22,367 nt of DNA, from positions 1 to 22,367 of IMG/VR virus record IMGVR_UViG_3300023257_000135. The stretch is one strand, 5' to 3'. Every line of letters starts with the position of its first letter. The first letter of the stretch is position 1. The translations under genes were made by a program, and so were the position numbers. Origin of the DNA: a virus. Shown piece after piece: positions 6,917 to 13,981 of the stretch. Under the pieces are notes generated by a model. It did not search any database. It was not told the origin of the DNA and worked only from the letters and a program-made list of their open reading frames with translations.

Positions 6917-7786
6917 AGAACGTCCACTGGTTACTTCGGGTGAAACCCCGTCGATTAAACGACAGAAATTGCTGGAAACTCCTAAAGCCTATCTTGACCA
7001 AAGCGTTAAACTAAGGAGGATGATGATAATGGACAATCAGCATGGAAACGTACTACATGTTATGGATAAATATTTTGAGGTTATGGCATATTCTATAGGT
7101 GCAATGACAGGAGATGGAAGTGTAAAAAAATATCTCCGAAAATCTGAAGAGGGAAGAATGTTTACTGTCTATAATGCAAGTATTAGTTCTATGGATGAAG
7201 AGTGTGTAGGAAAGGTTTGTTATGAAGTTGATGTATTATTTCATAAGAACTTTAAACCTACTCCTTATGTAAGTCCAAAAGGAACTAAGATGTATAGAAT
7301 AGGTTTTGGCAGTGAAGAGACTTTTAACTTCTTTAATTACTTTATCAGAGAAAAATTAACAGTACCAGATGAAGTTTTTAGAGTTTCTAGAAAGGCTAAG
7401 ACAGATTATATAGCAGGTCTTTTTGATACAGATGGATGGATTACATCTCATAATGGTTATTATAGACTTGGCTTTGCCTCAAGACATAGAACATTTGTAG
7501 AGGATGTAGCAAGACTCTTAATGAAAACAGGTGTAAAGGTTGGAAAGATTAATGAGGATGTTTCTGGATATGGTACACTCATGTTCAGGATAACTCCGAA
7601 TCTCAGATCCTTTATAGAGAAAGGTTATTATTTTCATATACAGAGAAAGGCTAAAAGAGTTGAAGAATATATATACTCTATGAAATTAAGTCATAAAATG
7701 GTGCGACCTTCAGAGACTATAATGTCGAATCCATGACTATGGATTAAGATATAGTCCAGCAATAAGTGAAAGCTTATTGGTTTAAG
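6917..7786 (+). ncRNA. Group I intron 2 in the capsid gene (IA1-like)
   Basis: An 870-nt self-splicing intron with a nearly complete core. P1 is TAACT/GGTTA (6912-6916, 6929-6933) with AG/CT continuing the helix. P10 pairs TCCACT (6923-6928) with the first six bases of exon 3, GGTGGA. P2 is CGGG/CCCG (6937-6950). P3 is CGACA (6960-6964) with TGTCG (7723-7727). P4 is TGCTG (6970-6974) with CAGCA (7038-7042). P7 is GACTATA (7715-7721) with TATAGTC (7750-7756). P8 is AATCCA/TGGATT (7728-7745). P9 is an 8-bp stem with a GAAA tetraloop (7760-7779). The last base is G7786. The insertion is in phase 1, splitting a Trp codon (T|GG). Confidence 0.92.
7029..7736 (+). CDS. LAGLIDADG homing endonuclease in intron 2
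   Basis: A 235-residue protein with two LAGLIDADG helices: YSIGAMTGDGS (about residues 21-31, D29) and YIAGLFDTDGW (127-137, D135). It is a likely monomeric homing endonuclease, distinct in sequence from the one in intron 1. I chose ATG 7029 because AAGGAGG (7013-7019) is 9 nt upstream. ATGs at 7020 and 7023 are too close to that site, and an upstream TTG at 6969 lies inside helix P4. The coding frame contains the P4 3' strand at its beginning, and P7 5', P3 3' and the P8 5' strand at its end, so protein and ribozyme share sequence at both ends. Confidence 0.9.
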   Translation: MDNQHGNVLHVMDKYFEVMAYSIGAMTGDGSVKKYLRKSEEGRMFTVYNASISSMDEECVGKVCYEVDVLFHKNFKPTPYVSPKGTKMYRIGFGSEETFNFFNYFIREKLTVPDEVFRVSRKAKTDYIAGLFDTDGWITSHNGYYRLGFASRHRTFVEDVARLLMKTGVKVGKINEDVSGYGTLMFRITPNLRSFIEKGYYFHIQRKAKRVEEYIYSMKLSHKMVRPSETIMSNP

Positions 7787-8910
7787 GGTGGACAAAAAGC
7801 CTGGCAACACAGGCAGCTACTGTTGTAAGTGTATGGAAAACGGCAGATCTTTCAAGTACTGAGTATACTACAACTGGGGCGGCTGGAGATGTCCTCTATG
7901 TTAATATTGGTACTGAAGCAGCTTGTAAAGAGTTTCGTGCTGGGCATCAGGTGCTTCTGAGGAATACTGATAACTATGCAGATGATACAAATGCTAAGGT
8001 TACCAGTGTAGTTCTCAACGGGGCATCTAGTTACATTGCAGTGAAACTGCTTGAAGCTGATCCGACCACGACTGGTATAGCTGATTGTGATAGGATTCTG
8101 ATTGTAGGTAATATCAACCCTGAGGGTGGTGCTATGCCGTCAGCGATTGCTTATGATCCATCCAAGCATTACAATTACACTCAGATCTTTCGAACTCCTC
8201 TGAGCATAACTCGTACGGCTCGAAAAACCAAACTTCGTACTGGAGATCAGTATAAGGAAGCCAAACGAGAATGTCTTGAACTCCATTCAATTGAGATGGA
8301 AAAGGCGTTTCTGTGGGGGATTAGAACTGAGAACACTGGAGATAATGGTAAACCTGAAAGAACAACTGCTGGTCTGGTAAGATCTGTTATTGATAACAGT
8401 GGTAACGTTTCTGACTTTACTTCTGATGCAGATTTCACTGATACCTCATGGCTGTCAGGTGGTGAGGAATGGCTGGATATTCAGCTTGAACAAATCTTCC
8501 GTTATGGTTCTCAGGATCGTCTGGCCTTTGCAGGCTCGGGTGTTGTTCTGGCAATCAATAAACTCATTAAAGAATACGGTAATTATGAGTTTACATCAAA
8601 AACAACTGACTATGGAATTAAGGTCAAAACGTGGAGTACTCCTTTTGGAGACCTTCATATTAAGATTCACCCATTGTTTAGTTATGAAGTAACAAATCGT
8701 AACTGTATGGTGGTCTTTGACCCGAAAGATCTTAACTATCGTTATATTGATGATACTAAGTTCTATGCTGATCCCGATAAACAGAATACAGGACGTAATA
8801 GAATTGATGGTTCTGACGAGGAATACCTCACTGAGGCTGGCCTTGAATTTCATCACTATGCAAAGACAGGTTATCTTACTGGCTTTGGTTCTGACAACGG
8901 CACTCCTTAA
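7787..8910 (+). CDS. Major capsid protein, exon 3 (bulk of the protein)
   Basis: This exon carries about 374 of the 428 residues of the coat protein. The full gene is join(5868..5888, 6775..6916, 7787..8910), a perfect 429 codons with the stop. The exon starts GG|TGG|ACA, completing the split Trp codon and giving DPEYNWWTKSLATQ. Key segments are INPEGGAMPSAIAYDP, YNYTQIFRTPLSITRTARKT, RTGDQYKEAKRECLELHSIE and EYLTEAGLEFHHY. They match the HK97-fold coat family of short-tailed phages that I believe Pfam lists as DUF5309 (SU10-type). It assembles on the scaffold into the procapsid. A reader that looks only for ORFs would see a shorter protein starting at GTG 7951 and lose 54 exon 1-2 residues plus 55 from exon 3. 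Confidence 0.92.
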
Positions 8911-8916
8911 CGTTAA

Positions 8917-8960
8917 CTTTTAACCTAGAGCAGAGGGGAGACTTCGGTCTCTCCTTTGTT
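8917..8960 (+). terminator. Terminator-like hairpin after the capsid gene
   Basis: TTTTAACCTAG (8918-8928) is followed by AGAGGGGAGAC (8932-8942), a TTCG tetraloop (8943-8946) and GTCTCTCCTTT (8947-8957), an 11-bp stem with a cUUCGg cap and then GTT. The UUCG cap and the T-rich 3' side fit an intrinsic terminator, or an RNA stabiliser for the abundant capsid message. The T run is short (TTTGTT), so read-through into the adaptor gene is likely. Confidence 0.7.
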
Positions 8961-8982
8961 CAAATTTCGGACGGAGATAATC

Positions 8983-9696
8983 ATGACTCTTGTAGAGATT
9001 CGAGAACAATTTGTAAAGCTTTCAGGCAGGTATGATCTTGTTGTTGATACAACTGACTGGGCAGATAATGGAGCAGACTTCTTCATTCAAGCTGGTCAGG
9101 ATTATCTTGATCGTTACTATCATAATCCTAAAGCTAACAATACAATATTTGAAGAGCTCGCTGCAGGAGCATGGTATACTACTTTTGCTAAATGTAGAGC
9201 AATAAAAGAGGTCTGGATAAATAATGCTGAGGGAAGATCAGAGTTGACAAAGAAAGATCTGTCATGGCTCTATGAAGAATACTCATCCTTAATAAGTGCT
9301 ACGGATAGAGGAACTCCTCTTTATTACTGTCCAGCAAGACTCAGATCGACTGAGAATACAGATCAGACATCTCTTGGAGCTTTCTTTAATTATGTCAAAG
9401 ATGACAGCAATGCACTGAGAGGAATTCTGATTTTTGCCCCACCTGATGAGAAGATAGTTGTTGAGATACAGGGACTGTTTTACTCAGATGCCCTGACGAT
9501 AGATGCTTCTGAGAGTTATTGGTCTGAGAACTGGCCAGCAATTCTTATCAAAGCAGCTCTTTATCAGGTTGAGGTGTTTAACAGGAATACTGAGGGAATG
9601 AAAGATTGGAAGTATGCTATTGAAGATGAACTTCTTGGTCTTGATAAGGATAATATAGAAGAATCAATTTCTGGTGTTAATCAGATTATAGGATAA
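8983..9696 (+). CDS. Head-tail adaptor-like protein
   Basis: A 237-residue protein directly after the capsid gene, the usual place for the adaptor that binds below the portal. I chose ATG 8983 because ACGGAG lies 6 nt upstream. A TTG at 8956 would start inside the terminator hairpin. The N-terminal MTLVEIREQFVKLSGRYDLV and the following helices (FFIQAGQDYLDRYY), together with the C-terminal helices (WPAILIKAALYQVEVFNRNT), resemble adaptor proteins of podovirus-like phages with a helical bundle. The family assignment rests on pattern and position. Confidence 0.65.
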   Translation: MTLVEIREQFVKLSGRYDLVVDTTDWADNGADFFIQAGQDYLDRYYHNPKANNTIFEELAAGAWYTTFAKCRAIKEVWINNAEGRSELTKKDLSWLYEEYSSLISATDRGTPLYYCPARLRSTENTDQTSLGAFFNYVKDDSNALRGILIFAPPDEKIVVEIQGLFYSDALTIDASESYWSENWPAILIKAALYQVEVFNRNTEGMKDWKYAIEDELLGLDKDNIEESISGVNQIIG

Positions 9697-9708
9697 CTGG
9701 AGGATAAG

Positions 9709-10248
9709 ATGGGAGATAAGCGAGCACAGATAACTATCAAGGGTGCAAACCCAGAAGCCAAGTTTAAACATCTTGAGGTTATTCTTAAACGTTTGGCAAG
9801 ACGGATGAATGAGAAGGTTGTAGGAATTATGCCTCCCTCGATTATATTTCAGTATGCTAAAAAGCCAGAGCCTGATGGAGTTCTTCTCAGAGGGATATTT
9901 CCTTCAGGAGAGCTGACAAAGATCTGTCTGGCCATTAAGAAGTATAATACTAAGAAGGCAGTTAAGTTCATATGCAATCTTGAGACACGAGTCGGCATCG
10001 GAAAGCAATTTGTATTTGAAACGCATAAAGAGCTGTTGACCGAAGATATCAATCTCTCAATAGATGATGTTGGATTCTTTACCCTTCGAATTGATCTGAC
10101 GTCAGCTGATATTAATGAGAACAGTCCTCCTCTGATAGAAGATATCTGGACAACAGCTCTGTTTCAAGTAAAGCAATCAGATAGTAAAATCAAGACCGTT
10201 ATGCTTGGGGAGTTAGAGAAGCTGGAGGATCTCAGTGAAAGAATTTAA
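9709..10248 (+). CDS. Hypothetical neck or tail structural protein
   Basis: A 179-residue protein with mixed beta strands and helices and no membrane segment or signal peptide. It follows the adaptor gene by 12 nt with a GGAGG site, and its 3' end overlaps the next gene by 14 nt. I do not recognise the family. Its position between adaptor and tail proteins suggests a neck or tail-completion role. The segment IDDVGFFTLRIDL looks like a beta edge. Confidence 0.6.
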   Translation: MGDKRAQITIKGANPEAKFKHLEVILKRLARRMNEKVVGIMPPSIIFQYAKKPEPDGVLLRGIFPSGELTKICLAIKKYNTKKAVKFICNLETRVGIGKQFVFETHKELLTEDINLSIDDVGFFTLRIDLTSADINENSPPLIEDIWTTALFQVKQSDSKIKTVMLGELEKLEDLSERI

Positions 10249-10660
10249 TTACAAGCTGAAAGATACTCTCTTTGAGGGACTCAGGAAGTTTCCTAATAAT
10301 CCAAGAGAGAACGGCTCTGTAGTAGAATGCCATAATCTTGCACCAGCAGAGAATGGTCTGGAGCTTCATGATTACATATACTCTCTGAATGAGGCTGCCA
10401 GCTTTGGCGGTCTGGGAAGTGAGACTGCAGTTGCTACAACCAGAGACATTACTATTAATGTAGCGGATTTTGTGAGTGATGCAGATCTGGCAACTGTGAC
10501 TGTGTTTATAGATACTGTTAATAAGGGTACTACAGATGCAGATGGACTGATAACCATTACTGATGTTACAGTTGGTAGTCATGCTATTAAGATGACAAAG
10601 ACTGGTTATGAAGATTCAGATACTGATACTCTTATCAATGACTTCATTATGGTGATATAG
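10235..10660 (+). CDS. Tail protein fragment: nozzle-like N-terminus plus PEGA-like domain
   Basis: A 141-residue protein starting at GTG 10235, with GGAGG (10223-10227) at good spacing inside the upstream gene. Residues 1-55 (KFPNNPRENGSVVECHNLAP, then GLELHDYIYSLNE) look like the N-terminus of beta-propeller tail proteins (nozzle or stabilisation type). Residues about 80-141 (VTVFIDTVNKGTTDADGLIT, then VGSHAIKMTKTGYED) look like a PEGA or carboxypeptidase-regulatory beta-sandwich. The expected propeller part is not here but may correspond to the gene at 12057. See the finding on a divided tail gene. The family calls are inferred from motif pattern. Confidence 0.6.
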   Translation: MKEFNYKLKDTLFEGLRKFPNNPRENGSVVECHNLAPAENGLELHDYIYSLNEAASFGGLGSETAVATTRDITINVADFVSDADLATVTVFIDTVNKGTTDADGLITITDVTVGSHAIKMTKTGYEDSDTDTLINDFIMVI

Positions 10661-10662
10661 AT

Positions 10663-11679
10663 ATGGCTTATACTCCCAAGAATAATTTTAACTTTCAGAT
10701 GAAGAAGACTGGAACTGGTGATGTAGGATTTAAGATGGATCTTCTTGCTGAAACTGTAGATACTTGTAATGATCCAGAATACTATTTCAGAATTAATCCT
10801 ACTTATGATAGTCTTTATAAAAGTGACTCTAAAGAGATATCAGTAGTTGGAGGAGTAGGAGACTTTAGTTGGTCTATTATAGGTTCAGGTTTTAGTTTAG
10901 CCTCTGCTACAACTTCTGCTAGAACTAATACTGTTAGTACAGATGCTACTGTTAGTACTGGAAGTAGTGCAGTTGTTACAGTTGTAGATAGTTGTGGAAA
11001 TAGCATTAGCAGTAATTTGAAAGTTTGTTATAATCCTTGTGATGATATAACTGATGTATCATGGGATGATGTAGTAAGTCCTGAAACTATATCCCCAGAT
11101 GACTCAGTAGTAGTAGCTATTGCAGATGGTAAAGCACCTTATAGCTGGAGTGTGGAAGGAACTGGTTTTACCTTTGCTAATGCAACCACAACTGAATTAA
11201 CAAATACACTAATTACAGATAATATAGCTTGTGGAAGTGGTATAATGACAGTTCTTGATGCTTGTGGAAAAACAACTACAGGTTATATAAGAAGTACAAT
11301 AGGACAGTGGGTTAATGACTTTTCGATTGAAGCACCCGCAGATATCCCGATACCTGCTGGATGGACTGGGACATCTTGTTCCTCTTATTGTGGAGCAGGT
11401 GGAAGTTATTATGGCAATTGGAGAGCTTTTGCAGAAAATTTTGGCTATTTTACTAATATTCATAGATCGAGTAGAAACCCACAACTAACTGGATGGTGCT
11501 ATTCAGAAGGGTGTGCGGACTTTGCTGGAACTATATATACTTTTGACGATGGTTATCAAGTTACATTAGAAGAATTAATCATACAAGATACAGATCTTGC
11601 AGCTTGTCCAAGAGGATGTCTTGGCACTCGTTACAATGTTGGAATAGGTTTTTTCTATGGTCAGAGGTGGAAATGCTAA
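10663..11679 (+). CDS. Cys-rich Ig-like repeat protein, possible adhesin or tail decoration
   Basis: A 338-residue protein with two homologous Ig-like repeats at about residues 58-122 and 147-210. Both follow the pattern G-x-x-x-x-W-S-[IV]-x-G-[ST]-G-F, ending V-[VL]-D-[SA]-C-G. A Cys-rich C-terminal part (residues 215-338) contains CSSYCGAG, WCYSEGCAD and CPRGCLG, for 13 cysteines in all. It has no signal peptide. Ig-like domains in phage virions usually bind cell-surface or environmental glycans. It starts 2 nt after the preceding stop with only a weak GGTGA site, and its stop overlaps the next start (ATGCTAA). The DNA is more AT-rich than the tail gene that follows, a sign of later acquisition. 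Confidence 0.65.
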   Translation: MAYTPKNNFNFQMKKTGTGDVGFKMDLLAETVDTCNDPEYYFRINPTYDSLYKSDSKEISVVGGVGDFSWSIIGSGFSLASATTSARTNTVSTDATVSTGSSAVVTVVDSCGNSISSNLKVCYNPCDDITDVSWDDVVSPETISPDDSVVVAIADGKAPYSWSVEGTGFTFANATTTELTNTLITDNIACGSGIMTVLDACGKTTTGYIRSTIGQWVNDFSIEAPADIPIPAGWTGTSCSSYCGAGGSYYGNWRAFAENFGYFTNIHRSSRNPQLTGWCYSEGCADFAGTIYTFDDGYQVTLEELIIQDTDLAACPRGCLGTRYNVGIGFFYGQRWKC

Positions 11680-12053
11680 TAAAAAAATTACTCGAGGCTT
11701 TCAGTTTTACTTTTGGACAACTTCAAGATATAGTTACCCTAATAAAGAATCTTGAGAAGAATGAAATATCTAATCAAGAATTCATAGCTTATATTAAGAA
11801 AGAAAAAGTTCTACGATTAGACAATAAAAGAAAAATAGCGAATATAGAGAAAAGCTCAAAAATCCAATGGGAGAAGAATGCTCTTAAGTGTGTTGAGTGT
11901 GGCTCAATAATGAATCTCTTTCCAGTTAACTCTAATAAAGGAGATCAGGTGGAAGGTAATTTTAAATCTCAGTGGTTCTGTCCTAATTGTGGAAATGATA
12001 AGTTTAGTAATAAAACAGTTAGGGAAACTATAGTTAAAATAAATAAGGAATAA
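11673..12053 (+). CDS. Small zinc-ribbon protein
   Basis: A 126-residue protein. The start at ATG 11673 overlaps the stop of the Ig-like gene, and AGAGGTGG just upstream can serve as ribosome binding site. The N-terminal 65 residues are helical and charged. C73-x2-C76 and C103-x2-C106 (CVECG and CPNCG) form a typical zinc ribbon. The function is unknown. It could assist folding or attachment of the Cys-rich neighbour, or be a small regulator. An upstream extension from 11604 lies inside the Ig-like gene and is not favoured. Confidence 0.6.
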   Translation: MLIKKLLEAFSFTFGQLQDIVTLIKNLEKNEISNQEFIAYIKKEKVLRLDNKRKIANIEKSSKIQWEKNALKCVECGSIMNLFPVNSNKGDQVEGNFKSQWFCPNCGNDKFSNKTVRETIVKINKE

Positions 12054-12056
12054 GAA

Positions 12057-13397
12057 ATGCCAGATACAATAATATCAAGTTGTGGAACATGGGATGTAAC
12101 GTGGCCTTATCCTCAGGTCTTCTTTGGAAAATACTACACGCTGGCCTTTGCTATCGTAGCAGCCGCTGATGATTGTTCTGCAGGAGTTCCAGCAGCTAAC
12201 GGAAATCTTGTCATGTATGAACTTGTCAATGATGCTAACACATGGACAGCTACCGCCATGCATGACTTCGGCAGCCCCTCTTATATTGATCAGCTTGATG
12301 TAATGGACTTTGGACAATTCTATACAGTCTCTGCATTTGGTTATAACGCAGGCACAGCAGTTCATACAACTGTTAGAAGAAATCCAGGTGTGGCAGCTCC
12401 TCTCATTACAGCTCTTGAGTCAACCAAAGCGCCGAGATTTATCTCAGGATGTAATCTTAATGGTCAAGCGGTTATTGGCGGAATCTATTCAACCAACGCA
12501 ACTTGGAGTGATCTGGGTCTATGTGGAGTAGCTTGGTCAGCCATTGGATATTTTGACTTCCGGCCCTATGATGCTAACAATGTAGCTGGTTATCGTAGGA
12601 TGCCTTGGGAGAATGGAGGCAAAGGAATTGTTTATAAAGTTAAGCATCTTGGCAAGGGAGTGATAGTATTTGGAGATGGTGGTCAGGCCTTTCTTTATCC
12701 TGCTTCAGCACCCGCCGTTACCTTTGGGATGCAACATCTTCCTGGGGCGGGCATCAGAAGTGGGAATCATGTAGCAGGTGATGCAAACACTATCTGTTAT
12801 ATAGATCGTAATTATGATCTCTGGATGATAGGAGCAGACCTTAAGGCTCAGAAACTTGGATACAGAGAATACATGAAGGCAATGGTGACTCATGCTAACC
12901 GAACCATCATAAGCTATGTTCCAGCTAAAAAACGATTCTATATATCTAATGGTATTACAGGTTATGTTCTGACAGAACACGGCCTTTATACTACAGATCA
13001 AATGGCTACATCAGTTGGAGATTATAAAGGAACTCTCTGTGGCTTCTGGGCAGACGGAGCTGACGTTGAGATCAGACTCAAAACTGACAGACTTGACTTT
13101 GGCTCACAAGGGTTGAAGACTCTGGAAGGTCTTGAGTTTGGAGCTGGCTATGTGGCGACAGGTGGTAAGCTCTCAGCCAACATAGAACACATGTATACCT
13201 ATAACACAGCATCTTTCACAGCTCTCGGATGGATGGATCTTAACCCTCTGGGACAGCTCTCAACACCAGTAACTGCAAGGGAATTCAGACTTGCTCTCAA
13301 AGGAACAACATACAAAAGCGCCACTTTTAATCTTGATTCAATAATGGCTAAAGTTAAATTCTGTGATAAAAGGGCAATAAGGGGATTGATGAGATGA
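12057..13397 (+). CDS. Tail nozzle-like beta-propeller protein
   Basis: A 446-residue beta-rich protein with repeating strand patterns and Gly/Asp turns: WPYPQVFFGKYYTLAFA near the start, KGIVYKVKHLGKGVIVFGDG, CYIDRNYDLWMIG, KRFYISNGITGYVLT, and a C-terminal beta-sandwich-like region. Its size and composition fit the beta-propeller tail proteins that close podovirus tails (T7 gp12 or P22 gp10 type). It lacks the N-terminal segment usual for these proteins, which may instead lie in the gene at 10235. ATG follows AAGGA at 12045-12049. Its stop overlaps the next start (ATGA). Confidence 0.6.
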   Translation: MPDTIISSCGTWDVTWPYPQVFFGKYYTLAFAIVAAADDCSAGVPAANGNLVMYELVNDANTWTATAMHDFGSPSYIDQLDVMDFGQFYTVSAFGYNAGTAVHTTVRRNPGVAAPLITALESTKAPRFISGCNLNGQAVIGGIYSTNATWSDLGLCGVAWSAIGYFDFRPYDANNVAGYRRMPWENGGKGIVYKVKHLGKGVIVFGDGGQAFLYPASAPAVTFGMQHLPGAGIRSGNHVAGDANTICYIDRNYDLWMIGADLKAQKLGYREYMKAMVTHANRTIISYVPAKKRFYISNGITGYVLTEHGLYTTDQMATSVGDYKGTLCGFWADGADVEIRLKTDRLDFGSQGLKTLEGLEFGAGYVATGGKLSANIEHMYTYNTASFTALGWMDLNPLGQLSTPVTAREFRLALKGTTYKSATFNLDSIMAKVKFCDKRAIRGLMR

Positions 13398-13843
13398 TAA
13401 TAAGACTTTCAACAGAACAGATTTCTACACATTGGGAAGCTATTAAGGATATGCTCAGTAAGGCTATTCCTGACATACCAGGACAACTCGCTAATCGAGA
13501 CAATAACATTCTCCGTTCTCTTACAATTGGAGAGCTTGTATGCTGGGTTGGGTATAAGAAGCTTGCAGAGAAACAGAATGAGATAATATGTATGCTCATT
13601 ACTCGAATCATCTATGACGATATAACAGGCGTACGAAGCCTTCTCATATATTGTCTGGCCGGATGGGAGACAATGGAATTAGATTTCTATGATGAAGGTC
13701 TTAAGACCCTTCTCAATTATAGTAAGGAAGCCGGCTGCTTTCGGATACTCTTTTACTCAGAAGAACCCCGCATTCTGAATGTAACCACAGCTCTTGGTTT
13801 TAATGTAGATACCCGATACGGAGTGTACAACATACCTTCGTAA
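13394..13843 (+). CDS. GNAT-like protein in the tail module
   Basis: A 149-residue protein with an alternation of helices and strands that resembles a GNAT acyltransferase: a helical N-terminus, strands around MLITRIIYDD and LLIYCLAGW, a helix (GLKTLLNYSKEAGC), the strand RILFYSEEP, then ILNVTTALGF, like the usual C-terminal GNAT element. The canonical acetyl-CoA loop (Q/RxxGxG/A) is not evident, so activity is uncertain. It is coupled to the tail gene by an ATGA overlap. Small GNAT-like genes do occur among structural genes of environmental phages. A chaperone-like or modifying role is conjecture. Confidence 0.5.
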   Translation: MIIRLSTEQISTHWEAIKDMLSKAIPDIPGQLANRDNNILRSLTIGELVCWVGYKKLAEKQNEIICMLITRIIYDDITGVRSLLIYCLAGWETMELDFYDEGLKTLLNYSKEAGCFRILFYSEEPRILNVTTALGFNVDTRYGVYNIPS

Positions 13844-13904
13844 TAATTCCGAACGAAGTGTTACATGACTGGTCAACGATACCTCATTAGGACGATCACA
13901 GATT

Positions 13905-13940
13905 TTGTTAATGTTTCTATTTTTTGTTATTAAATATGCT
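13905..13940 (+). promoter_or_regulatory. Candidate sigma70-like promoter
   Basis: TTGTTA (13905-13910), a 17-nt spacer and TATTAA (13928-13933) match the -35 and -10 consensus at 4 of 6 positions each. The flanks are T-rich. It would drive the ejection protein genes from 14042. Such matches are easy to find by chance in AT-rich DNA. Confidence 0.3.
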
Positions 13941-13981
13941 TTTTGTTTAGCTTTAACTCATGAAAATTTCAATAGTTTTTT

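Noticed and set aside
6969-7028. Longer start (TTG 6969) for the intron 2 endonuclease
   Set aside because: TTG 6969 lies in the P3-P4 area of the ribozyme with no Shine-Dalgarno sequence, while AAGGAGG is ideally placed for ATG 7029.
7951-8910. Capsid gene as an independent ORF starting at GTG 7951
   Set aside because: The frame is open upstream to 7787 and continues coat-like sequence. No ribosome binding site precedes GTG 7951, and the two intron joins supply a proper N-terminus with a strong site at 5854-5859.
11604-11672. N-terminal extension of the zinc-ribbon gene, or a -1 frameshift from the Ig-like gene
   Set aside because: There is no slippery heptamer with a downstream structure, and the extension has no ribosome binding site. 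ATG 11673 with a stop-start overlap explains the arrangement.
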